From an uncultured bacterium (GTDB taxonomy: Bacteria > Bacteroidota > Bacteroidia > Chitinophagales > CAIOSU01), in contig CAIOSU010000155.1 in assembly GCA_903861055.1 (NCBI GenBank), forward strand, positions 1 through 21,900: DNA of 21,900 bases, written 5' to 3'. How positions within the stretch are numbered: the stretch's first letter is position 1; each line of letters starts with the position of its first letter. The position numbers and the translations under genes were made by a program. The notes below the pieces were generated by a model that was not told the DNA's origin, made no database searches, and saw only the letters and a program-made list of their open reading frames with translations. Positions 16,488-21,900 of the stretch are shown here, one piece after another.

Positions 16488-17260
16488 GGATAACATTGGT
16501 ACAAACGGCCCTGCACTGGGAAAATGCTACCGAAAACCGGAAGCACTTTGATGCGTTATTATCGGAAGTTAAGCCCGGCAGCACCGATTTGATTGTGTTG
16601 CCCGAAATGTTCTCCACGGGCTTCAGCATGCAGCCCGACGTATTGGCCGAAACCATGGACGGCCCCACCGTGCTTTGGATGCTGCAAAAGGCTGCTGCGT
16701 TAAATGCCGTTATTACAGGGAGCATTATTATACACGAGCATGGACACTACTACAATCGCCTAGTGTGGATGCGCCCCGATGGCACATATGCCACATACGA
16801 TAAGCGACACCTATTCTCTCTGGCTGGCGAGGAAAAGCACTACAGCGCTGGCAAAGAGCGCTTAATAGTGGACCTTAAAGGCTGGGGCGTATGCCCGTTG
16901 GTTTGCTATGATTTACGTTTCCCGGTGTGGAGCCGCAACCGAAAAGACTATGACTTGCTGTTATATGCAGCCAACTGGCCCGAGCGCCGCAGTTATGCCT
17001 GGAAACAATTGCTCATTGCCCGCGCCATCGAAAACCAAAGCTATGTGGCTGGAGTAAACCGCATTGGCACCGATGGCAACCAAACAGCCCACAGCGGCGA
17101 CAGCGCGCTCATCGACCCGCTGGGTGAAGTGCTCTTTACTAAAGCGCACGAGCCTTTTGCCGAAACCTTCACCCTCAGCCATACGCACCTCACCGAAGTG
17201 CGGGAGAAGTTTAGGTTTTTGGATGATGGAGATGCTTTTGTTTTGGTCCATGGTCGATAG
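16475..17260 (+). CDS. Omega-amidase, nitrilase superfamily (YafV-like)
   Basis: A 261-residue carbon-nitrogen hydrolase with the full catalytic triad: E44 (VLPEMFSTGF), K110 (YDKRHLFSLAGE) and C144 (PLVCYDLRFPVW). The DKRHLFSLAGE and CYDLRFPVWSRN segments are typical of the YafV/Nit2 omega-amidase branch, which hydrolyses 2-oxoglutaramate or 2-oxosuccinamate to the keto acid and ammonia. It overlaps the upstream aminotransferase gene by 13 nt, so they form an operon and a metabolic pair. The natural family end is near DAFVL; the last four residues (VHGR) and the stop codon are encoded by a 7-bp-period intergenic repeat that runs into the gene. Confidence 0.9.
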   Translation: MQDLRITLVQTALHWENATENRKHFDALLSEVKPGSTDLIVLPEMFSTGFSMQPDVLAETMDGPTVLWMLQKAAALNAVITGSIIIHEHGHYYNRLVWMRPDGTYATYDKRHLFSLAGEEKHYSAGKERLIVDLKGWGVCPLVCYDLRFPVWSRNRKDYDLLLYAANWPERRSYAWKQLLIARAIENQSYVAGVNRIGTDGNQTAHSGDSALIDPLGEVLFTKAHEPFAETFTLSHTHLTEVREKFRFLDDGDAFVLVHGR

Positions 17261-17278
17261 TCGATGGTCCATAGACAA
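17244..17278 (-). repeat. 7-bp-period degenerate repeat, inverted copy (locus 1)
   Basis: Five consecutive heptamers run TGGTCCA, TGGTCGA, TAGTCGA, TGGTCCA, TAGACAA on the plus strand, the reverse complement of the TSGACYA unit at the other two loci. Bases 17247-17268 are a perfect 22-nt inverted copy of 18625-18646. The stop codon of the amidase gene (17258-17260) lies in the third heptamer. Confidence 0.8.
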
Positions 17279-17359
17279 ATGTGCTGATTTGTTAATGTGC
17301 CAATCAAGTCATTTTGTTATCCACGAATGTATATTTGGCAATAGTTTGGTAACCCCAGC

Positions 17360-17953
17360 TCAATAAGTAAAAAACTCCCTTTTTACCTCGCACACAACAT
17401 CAATTGGCAACAGCTTGCTCAATACCTTAAGCAATACTATAAACCGCTCCCTATTGTCATTTGGGCAATGGTTTTGGTAGAACTCTACGGCATACGCTTG
17501 CCAATATACATGCCTCATTTCCTTCGGGTAAAGCTTAAGAATGGTGCTCGTTTCTCCATGTGAAATACTTACGATAATGTTACCCTCACCGCATTTGTAA
17601 ACATCTAATGAATCTTGATTGAAATCCAAACGAACATCACTGCAAAATATTTCAGACAACTTGCGCTTAATAATTTCCTTGCTGAAAAATGATTGTTTAT
17701 TGTTCGCTATTGTTAGCGGAAAGGAGAACTCAATACAAAACAGATACCTATTTAACCCCTGATATCCAATACCTTTCAACCTAGGGTTTGCGGGCGAATA
17801 ACTAGACTGGCTATATAGCAACAAACTGTCATAATCGGATAGTTTACGGCAAATGATATTGAGTACAGTATCCTTAGTAATAAACTGACTGAAAGGTTGC
17901 CCGCTGGAAAGTAACGGCAATAAAAAAAGGATAGATAGGGTAAGGGTTTTCAT
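17360..17953 (-). CDS. Secreted protein of unknown function
   Basis: I do not recognise this 197-residue protein. It has a clear signal peptide, MKTLTLSILFLLPLLSSGQP, with no lipobox cysteine, so it is probably periplasmic or secreted; no T9SS tail is present. The mature part is mixed alpha/beta with three to four cysteines (for example near residues 35, 73, 105, 122) and no catalytic motif I can name. It lies alone on the minus strand, 48 nt below the end of the toxin gene and inside the interval bounded by inverted heptamer repeats. The AT-rich codon use is a little unlike the GC-richer neighbours, compatible with an accessory origin, but this was judged only by eye. Confidence 0.6.
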   Translation of the reverse strand: MKTLTLSILFLLPLLSSGQPFSQFITKDTVLNIICRKLSDYDSLLLYSQSSYSPANPRLKGIGYQGLNRYLFCIEFSFPLTIANNKQSFFSKEIIKRKLSEIFCSDVRLDFNQDSLDVYKCGEGNIIVSISHGETSTILKLYPKEMRHVYWQAYAVEFYQNHCPNDNRERFIVLLKVLSKLLPIDVVCEVKREFFTY

Positions 17954-18001
17954 CTTCTGTAGTTACCCTTGATAACGCAATTGGGTAACAACTCTGCAAT
18001 T

Positions 18002-18376
18002 CTAAGGCTCATAAATTATTAAACCTAGCGTTTCTTCGAGTCGCTGCAATCCTTTGTCAGCGGTAATAAAAGGTATATCCAAAAACAAAGCAGAAGCTAC
18101 AATTATGCTATCAGGCAACCTAAGTTTATAATTCTTCCTGGTTGAAATAGCCAATTCCTTTATCCCAGGTTCCAGGTCTACTATCACACATTGTGACAAT
18201 AATGTTTTAATCTGAACCTCCTCTTGAGATGAAATATTGGGAAACCCCAATAACTCCATCTCAGTAATGAAGGAAATGTAAAGGTGCTTGTCCTGTAAAA
18301 ATGTTTCTAAGGTGCTATCCCCTTTAAGCAGATAAATAAGAATGTTGGTATCTACAAAAAGCCTACTCCCACTCAT
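18002..18376 (-). CDS. vapC: PIN-domain ribonuclease toxin, VapC family
   Basis: A 124-residue PIN domain protein of standard length. The acidic active site is complete: D9 in LFVDTNILIYLLKG, E39 or E41 in ISFITEMELL, D89 in LRLPDSIIVASAL and D107 in FITADKGL. VapC toxins are Mg-dependent endoribonucleases that cut tRNA or rRNA and are blocked by a cognate antitoxin. Its ATG overlaps the end of the upstream antitoxin gene by 14 nt, so the two are co-translated. The RNA target cannot be predicted from sequence. Confidence 0.9.
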   Translation of the reverse strand: MSGSRLFVDTNILIYLLKGDSTLETFLQDKHLYISFITEMELLGFPNISSQEEVQIKTLLSQCVIVDLEPGIKELAISTRKNYKLRLPDSIIVASALFLDIPFITADKGLQRLEETLGLIIYEP

Positions 18377-18542
18377 CCCTTAGTTTTTTCTGAATCTCTA
18401 AAGGGTCACCTTCAAACTTAACGGTACCGCTGAATTTAGCAGCCTCAAATTTTTTGGCCGGAACAACTGGCTTGTTGGCTACTTTTTTAAGCAGCTCGTC
18501 CATCCGTTCTTTACTATCTCCTTTTTTAATTACAACTGTCAT
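18363..18542 (-). CDS. Small antitoxin of the VapBC-type module
   Basis: This 59-residue protein runs from the ATG at 18542 to the TAG at 18363. It begins MTVVIKKGDSKERMDELLKK and ends DPLEIQKKLRDEWE. Residues about 9-20 form a helix, followed by a lysine- and proline-rich segment (KPVVPAKKFEAAKFSG) and an acidic C-terminal helix, the usual layout of an antitoxin in which the C-terminal half wraps the toxin active site. Similar short proteins ending in a DPLxIQ(K)xLRDEW-like helix occur next to PIN toxins in Bacteroidota; this is from memory. The N-terminal DNA-binding fold is not clear. The gene overlaps the toxin gene by 14 nt and is preceded by a palindrome near its own start, consistent with autorepression. 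Confidence 0.8.
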   Translation of the reverse strand: MTVVIKKGDSKERMDELLKKVANKPVVPAKKFEAAKFSGTVKFEGDPLEIQKKLRDEWE

Positions 18543-18554
18543 GTTTAAGCTTTC

Positions 18555-18571
18555 TCGTTAAACGAAAGATA
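18555..18571 (-). promoter_or_regulatory. Candidate promoter and operator of the toxin-antitoxin operon
   Basis: An 11-bp hyphenated palindrome, TCGTT-A-AACGA (18555-18565), overlaps a minus-strand TATCTTTC (18571-18564), one mismatch from TAnnTTTG. The antitoxin ATG at 18542 follows about 20 nt on. A palindrome over the start point is what autorepression by an antitoxin-toxin complex would need. Confidence 0.4.
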
Positions 18572-18620
18572 GCGAAATTTTAGTTCATATGCCATTGTCA
18601 GGTGGACCTGTTTTTTGCAG

Positions 18621-18658
18621 CAATCCATCGACTATCGACCATGGACTGTGGACTATAC
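18621..18658 (+). repeat. 7-bp-period degenerate repeat, direct copy (locus 2)
   Basis: Heptamers at 18628-18655 read TCGACTA, TCGACCA, TGGACTG, TGGACTA, preceded by a degenerate unit CAATCCA. Bases 18625-18646 are a perfect inverted copy of 17247-17268, so loci 1 and 2 face each other across 1.35 kb. The block ends 12 nt before a TACCTTTG -7 element, so it occupies that promoter's -33 region. Confidence 0.8.
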
Positions 18659-18670
18659 CCCAAAACCAAC

Positions 18671-18678
18671 TACCTTTG
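18671..18678 (+). promoter_or_regulatory. -7 promoter element for the 115-residue protein gene
   Basis: TACCTTTG is an exact match to TAnnTTTG, 77 nt before the ATG at 18756. No TTTG -33 box is present at the normal distance; the heptamer repeat is there instead. Confidence 0.5.
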
Positions 18679-18755
18679 CGCGAACCAATTACCCTCGGAG
18701 TTTGTATTTAGCCGTAACTAGATACTTCCATAGTTCCAAAAGCACCGAACCCAAA

Positions 18756-19103
18756 ATGACCATATCCATAGATAGAGAGGCCATTGATGCCGACTTCATC
18801 AAAATAAAACAGCGGGTTTACCGCCAATTCAAAAAAAATCCGGACTTGGATGCGATATTATTTCTCATCGGCATCCGCGAAGCAGGTTTGTTGCCGGGCA
18901 AGTTCAAAAAAGAAGAAAAACAAGACTTGATGCACATTGCAGTGTGTCGCCTGTTGAGTGAAGAAGGCTTTTATGAGCTCGAAGGGCTTGATAAAGACGG
19001 CTGGCCACACTGGATAGGCGTAAAATCGGTGCCGAAACTAAGCGCCGAGGAACAAGAATATTTGTTGAAAAAACAGATTATTCGTTATTTTGAGCAGCTT
19101 TAA
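18756..19103 (+). CDS. Small cytoplasmic protein of unknown function
   Basis: A 115-residue protein, soluble and charged, without signal peptide or transmembrane helix. I do not recognise a named family. It appears largely helical, with a central IGIREAGLLPGKFKKEEKQDL segment and HIAVCRLLSEEGFYEL, and an aromatic stretch (DGWPHWIG) near residue 80; it ends in a helix, LLKKQIIRYFEQL. The look is of a conserved housekeeping-type protein, not a fast-evolving orphan, but this is only an impression. The frame is open upstream to 18615, but that stretch crosses the heptamer repeat and the promoter, so I choose the ATG at 18756. The PPIase gene follows after 16 nt and may be cotranscribed. Confidence 0.75.
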   Translation: MTISIDREAIDADFIKIKQRVYRQFKKNPDLDAILFLIGIREAGLLPGKFKKEEKQDLMHIAVCRLLSEEGFYELEGLDKDGWPHWIGVKSVPKLSAEEQEYLLKKQIIRYFEQL

Positions 19104-19119
19104 AACCACCCCCACAGAT

Positions 19120-20157
19120 ATGAAACATTCTATCCCATTTATTTTACTAACCGCCCTTGTACTGGCCTTTACTGGTTGCAAGGAGAAAAACGACCCAGCT
19201 GCTGTGGTAAAAGAACAACCTGATGGCTTATATGCCGTTATCAACACCTCAAAAGGCGACATTGCCTTGAAATTGGAATTTGAGAAAGTACCCGTTACGG
19301 TTGCCAACTTTGTAGGCCTTGCAGAAGGTACTATCAAAAACGACATCCGCCCATTGGGTCAGCCATTTTATGATAGCCTTACTTTTCACCGTGTAGTGGC
19401 CAACTTTATGGTTCAAGGTGGCGACCCACTTGGAAACGGAACTGGCGGCCCAGGCTACCAATTCGACGACGAGTTTAATGCCGATTTGACCCACAGCGGC
19501 CCAGGCATTTTGTCTATGGCCAATGCAGGCCCTGGCACCAACGGTAGCCAGTTCTTTATTACACACACCGCTACCCCGCACTTGAACAACCGCCACTCGG
19601 TGTTCGGAAACGTAGTTATTGGCCAAAACGTGGTTGATTCTATTCAACAAGGCGACTTGATGAGCAAAGTGACTATCGTTCGCAAAGGCGCTACTGCCGA
19701 AGCTTTTGATGCCCCTAAGGTATTTAACGACTACCTAGCTGAGAAAATCCGCAAGGAACAAGAGCGTGCTGCTTTGGAAGCCGCTAAGTTGGAAGAATTT
19801 AAAGCTGCTGCTCAAAGCACTGCATCTGGTTTGATGTACATAAGCGACAACCTAGGCACTGGCGCAGCCCCTGTTGCTGGCGATACCGTATTGGTACACT
19901 ATGATGGCTTTTTGTTGGATGGTAGCAAATTTGATAGCTCACGCGACCGTGGCCAACCACTACCGTTTGTACTAGGCACTGGCCAAGTTATCCGTGGCTG
20001 GGACGAAGGCATTGGCCTATTGAAGGTTGGTGGCAAAGCCAAATTGATTATCCCTTACGCTTTGGCGTACGGCGAACAAGGCTATCCGCCAGTAATTCCA
20101 CCAAAATCTACTTTGGTATTTGATGTGGAGTTGGTTGATGTAAAAAAACCAAAATAA
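19120..20157 (+). CDS. Lipoprotein peptidyl-prolyl isomerase with fused cyclophilin and FKBP domains
   Basis: A 345-residue protein with a lipoprotein signal (residues 1-20, LAFTGC lipobox, C20), so it is lipid-anchored in the periplasm or outer membrane. Residues about 36-190 are a cyclophilin domain (SLTFHRVVANFMVQGGDP, NGSQFFIT). The cyclosporin-contact tryptophan position appears to be changed: TPHLNNRHSVFG in place of the usual TPWLDG. A charged, helical linker (about 200-232) joins an FKBP domain (237-342) with VLVHYDGFLLDGSKFDSS, PFVLGTGQVIRGWDEGI and the IPYALAYG loop; the main active-site aromatic residues are present. Such dual-family immunophilins (cyclophilin first, FKBP second) are known but uncommon. 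The role is probably folding of exported proteins. I use the ATG at 19120, which starts the signal peptide. Confidence 0.93.
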   Translation: MKHSIPFILLTALVLAFTGCKEKNDPAAVVKEQPDGLYAVINTSKGDIALKLEFEKVPVTVANFVGLAEGTIKNDIRPLGQPFYDSLTFHRVVANFMVQGGDPLGNGTGGPGYQFDDEFNADLTHSGPGILSMANAGPGTNGSQFFITHTATPHLNNRHSVFGNVVIGQNVVDSIQQGDLMSKVTIVRKGATAEAFDAPKVFNDYLAEKIRKEQERAALEAAKLEEFKAAAQSTASGLMYISDNLGTGAAPVAGDTVLVHYDGFLLDGSKFDSSRDRGQPLPFVLGTGQVIRGWDEGIGLLKVGGKAKLIIPYALAYGEQGYPPVIPPKSTLVFDVELVDVKKPK

Positions 20158-20178
20158 CCCATACTCCCAATTGATATA

Positions 20179-20214
20179 AAAAGCCCTTTCTGCCCTGCAG
20201 GAAGGGCTTTTTTG
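20179..20214 (+). terminator. Rho-independent terminator
   Basis: Bases 20179-20188 (AAAAGCCCTT) pair with 20202-20211 (AAGGGCTTTT) around a 13-nt loop, and the stem runs into a T tract followed by G at 20214. It sits 22 nt after the isomerase gene and ends that transcript. Confidence 0.85.
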
Positions 20215-20242
20215 TTTACACCCTGATGGGCCAGAAAAGAAC

Positions 20243-20250
20243 TACCTTTA
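20243..20250 (+). promoter_or_regulatory. -7 element close to the MtfA-like start codon
   Basis: TACCTTTA differs from TAnnTTTG by one base and ends only 6 nt before the ATG at 20257. Since transcription starts a few nt after this element, the mRNA would have almost no leader. No other in-frame start is near. Confidence 0.45.
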
Positions 20251-20256
20251 TTTACC

Positions 20257-21069
20257 ATGATTGTTAAAATCTTTTTTATTGCCCTAATTGCTGCTGTAGC
20301 GCTGTTTTTCGTTTTCCGGAAACGGCTGTTGCCAGTACCTGACGCCTTCCCGGCCAAATGGCGTAAGTATTTGCTTCAGGAGGTTAAGTTTTATCAAGCC
20401 CTGGATGCCGAAGCGCGTAAGCAATATGAGGAGGATATTCTTTACTTTCTGAGCCATCACAAAATAACGGGCATTGATACCGAAGTAACCGATGAAGACC
20501 GACTATTGGTGGCCAGCAGCGGCGTTATACCCATCTTTGGTTTCCCGGAATGGCACTATAGCAACTTGGATGAGGTGATACTATACCCCCAGAGCTTTAA
20601 CCACCAGCACGAAACCGAAGGCACCACCAACGAGCGCAACATATTGGGTATGGTGGGCTCGGGCTACATGAGTGGCAAAATGGTGCTCTCTAGACCATCG
20701 CTCAGACAGGGGTTTGAGAACGAAAGCACGAAAAGCAATGTGGGCATACACGAGTTTGTGCACTTGCTCGACTATGCCGATGGCGCTACCGATGGCATAC
20801 CCGAAGCCCTATTGGCGCACCAGTATACCATCCCTTGGATAACCATGATTAAAGCCAAAATTGAAGCGATCCAAGAAGGCAAATCGGACATAAACCCATA
20901 CGGTGGCGTAAGCGAAACGGAGTTTCTGCCCGTAGTAAGCGAATACTTCTTTAACCGCCCGCGCTTGCTTCGCGATAAGCACCCACACCTTTACGACCTA
21001 CTACAACAAGTTTTTCAGCAAGACCCAGCCGCCGATAAAGACGAAGCCATTGCTGCGGCTAAAGCCTAA
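20257..21069 (+). CDS. MtfA-family zinc-dependent peptidase, membrane-anchored
   Basis: A 270-residue protein with one N-terminal membrane anchor (residues about 3-20, IVKIFFIALIAAVALFFVF), followed by an MtfA-like domain. The zinc site is HEFVH (165-169), with a downstream glutamate in VVSEYFF (E229) as third ligand; the FGFPEWHYSNLDEVILYP segment (94-111) and the long EHxxG-like features are typical. E. coli MtfA is soluble and binds the Mlc repressor of glucose uptake genes; Bacteroidota have no evident Mlc partner here, and the membrane anchor differs, so a peptidase role is more likely than an Mlc role. It stands alone between the terminator at 20179-20214 and a convergent MNT gene. Confidence 0.88.
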   Translation: MIVKIFFIALIAAVALFFVFRKRLLPVPDAFPAKWRKYLLQEVKFYQALDAEARKQYEEDILYFLSHHKITGIDTEVTDEDRLLVASSGVIPIFGFPEWHYSNLDEVILYPQSFNHQHETEGTTNERNILGMVGSGYMSGKMVLSRPSLRQGFENESTKSNVGIHEFVHLLDYADGATDGIPEALLAHQYTIPWITMIKAKIEAIQEGKSDINPYGGVSETEFLPVVSEYFFNRPRLLRDKHPHLYDLLQQVFQQDPAADKDEAIAAAKA

Positions 21070-21086
21070 TGGTTAGTGTATCCCTT

Positions 21087-21377
21087 TTAGACATATACCA
21101 GCTCGGTTTTTATTCGTTCCAACAACTTTGGTCGAATGGCTTTTTTAGATACTAAATCGACTTTATGGTGAAGTATTCTTTCCAGCTCATCGGCTAAATC
21201 AACAAACTCAAGCCCCATGCTGCCTTCATAATCAATCACAATGTCTATATCGCTATCGGCATTATGGTCTCCACGAGCAATAGAGCCAAACACGCCCAAC
21301 TCCGTAAGATGGTACTTACGAAAAAGCGCAACCCGATGGGTTGCTAAAGTGGTGGTTATATCGTGCAGGCGCAACAT
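21087..21377 (-). CDS. MNT-type minimal nucleotidyltransferase, orphan antitoxin candidate
   Basis: A 96-residue protein with the pol-beta fold signature G31-S-x-A-R-G36 (GSIARGD) and the metal-binding S42-D43-I-D45 (DSDIDIVID). Such proteins are usually the MNT half of HEPN/MNT toxin-antitoxin pairs, in which MNT adds AMP to the HEPN ribonuclease. No HEPN gene is adjacent: on the minus strand the next downstream sequence is the convergent MtfA-like gene, and upstream is a non-coding gap with a rightward response regulator. It is either a solitary MNT or the partner is elsewhere. The protein has no other domain. Confidence 0.85.
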   Translation of the reverse strand: MLRLHDITTTLATHRVALFRKYHLTELGVFGSIARGDHNADSDIDIVIDYEGSMGLEFVDLADELERILHHKVDLVSKKAIRPKLLERIKTELVYV

Positions 21378-21527
21378 AGTACTAAGATAATGAATTTAGC
21401 TTGAGAAGATTCAACATTCTCACTCCCCTCCTGCGCAAAAGCTAATGCCTACGTGCAACCAGTGCTCAGCGTGCACGATTTCAACATATAGGAATTGCCT
21501 CCATTTTCAAATGGGGCTTACGTTTCA

Positions 21528-21555
21528 TGGACTATGTACCATCGACTATTGACTG
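21528..21555 (+). repeat. 7-bp-period degenerate repeat (locus 3)
   Basis: Four heptamers read TGGACTA, TGTACCA, TCGACTA, TTGACTG, in the same orientation as locus 2 and opposite to locus 1. This copy is more degenerate and sits in the gap between the MNT gene and the response regulator gene. Confidence 0.7.
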
Positions 21556-21695
21556 CATTTGTCACACCAGTGTCATATTTTCAATAACTACAAGCATCCA
21601 CAAACTCTTTCAAACATAGTAATACCAGCACCTATAGCCCCATTGTGCAAAGCGATTACCCCTTTAGTGGTATTCCGCAGGATGATATAAGGTTA

Positions 21696-21722
21696 TACTT
21701 TCGGATTTAGAATCATTCTAAA
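21696..21722 (+). promoter_or_regulatory. Candidate promoter with palindromic operator for the response regulator
   Basis: TACTTTCG (21696-21703) is one mismatch from TAnnTTTG. Right after it, TTTAGAAT-C-ATTCTAAA (21706-21722) is a perfect inverted repeat that would cover the transcription start. This suggests a DNA-binding site, perhaps for autoregulation; a short RNA hairpin is the other reading. Confidence 0.45.
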
Positions 21723-21744
21723 TAAAGCCGTTTACTCCCAAATA

Positions 21745-21900
21745 ATGACTAAAACAAGCGTTTTTATCGCTGACAATCACTTACTGGTGCGTGAAGGCAT
21801 CAAAGGCATTCTATCGGGCAAGCACGATTTGGACATTATGGGCGAAGCTACGTGCAGCAGCGAGCTAAAGTCCGCCCTGAAACAAACCAAGCCCCAAATA
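21745..21900 (+). CDS. Response regulator receiver domain, NarL/LuxR-like (partial, runs off the window)
   Basis: The 52 visible residues begin MTKTSVFIADNHLLVREGIKG, the start of a receiver domain: D10 and N11 sit where the acidic pair usually is, and the H-x-L-V-R-E-G-I helix is typical of the NarL/FixJ group. The phosphoacceptor aspartate lies past the window end. The expected DNA-binding HTH domain is not visible, so the output class is inferred from the N-terminus only. Confidence 0.75.
   Translation, partial: MTKTSVFIADNHLLVREGIKGILSGKHDLDIMGEATCSSELKSALKQTKPQI

Larger units (their letters stand above)
21378..21744. other. Intergenic region of about 370 bp before the response regulator
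   Basis: It contains the third heptamer repeat (21528-21555), a -7-like TACTTTCG (21696-21703) and a perfect 17-bp hyphenated palindrome (21706-21722). No open reading frame with coding character was seen on either strand. Confidence 0.55.

Noticed and set aside
17367..17386. GTAAAAA...TTTTTAC hairpin as a terminator
   Set aside because: It lies inside the coding end of the secreted protein gene and the stem is all A-T apart from its end pair, so it is too weak to call.
18603..18612. AGGT-GG-ACCT-like short palindrome near the repeat
   Set aside because: Arms of 4 bp are expected by chance and it has no clear position relative to a promoter.
17244..18658. Heptamer repeats as a CRISPR array
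   Set aside because: The units are 7 bp, contiguous and without spacers, and no cas gene is near.
18615..18755. Longer N-terminus for the 115-residue protein from an upstream ATG
   Set aside because: It would translate the heptamer repeat and cross an exact -7 promoter element; the ATG at 18756 begins the conserved-looking part.
21450..21476. GTGCA...TGCAC inverted repeat as a terminator or operator
   Set aside because: Only five paired bases, a long loop and no T tract.

Overview
The window looks like part of a Bacteroidota chromosome (Sphingobacteriia/Chitinophagia/Saprospiria-like, moderate GC). The evidence is a type IX secretion (T9SS) C-terminal sorting domain at the first gene, several TAnnTTTG-type -7 promoter elements (the Bacteroidota sigma-A consensus) ahead of start codons, no obvious Shine-Dalgarno sequences, and families typical of the phylum. 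No rRNA, tRNA, phage, transposase or CRISPR was seen.

Region 1 (45-14985) is a glycoconjugate-type biosynthesis locus. It opens with a secreted arylsulfotransferase-like protein carrying a T9SS tail. Then come a minus-strand pair (Gfo/Idh/MocA oxidoreductase overlapping a family-2 glycosyltransferase, GT2), a plus-strand pair (B12-binding-type radical SAM enzyme, then a large polytopic membrane protein), a convergent second membrane protein paralogous to the first, a plus-strand trio (DegT/DnrJ-type sugar aminotransferase, Gfo/Idh/MocA oxidoreductase, GT2), and a minus-strand pair of radical SAM enzymes. The oxidoreductase-GT2 module occurs twice with the same ATGA overlap, the membrane protein twice and the B12-type radical SAM enzyme three times. 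A reasonable inference is that the oxidoreductases and aminotransferase make an amino- or keto-modified nucleotide sugar, the GT2 enzymes place sugars on a lipid carrier, the GT-C-like membrane proteins act on the periplasmic side, and the radical SAM enzymes modify the lipid or sugar. The product cannot be read from the sequence.

Region 2 (15345-17260) is a two-gene operon: a methionine/glutamine-type aminotransferase and an omega-amidase of the nitrilase superfamily, which together fit transamination of ketomethylthiobutyrate with glutamine followed by ketoglutaramate hydrolysis.

Region 3 (17244-18658) is a small accessory island bounded by inverted copies of a 7-bp-period degenerate repeat. 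It carries a signal-peptide protein of unknown function and a VapBC-type toxin-antitoxin pair whose 59-residue antitoxin overlaps the toxin by 14 nt. A third copy of the repeat lies at 21528-21555.

Region 4 (18756-21900) holds a small conserved-looking protein of unknown function, a lipoprotein fusing cyclophilin and FKBP domains, a clear terminator, an MtfA-type zinc peptidase with a possibly leaderless start, an orphan MNT-type nucleotidyltransferase, and the first 52 codons of a response regulator that runs off the window, preceded by a perfect palindrome at its promoter.
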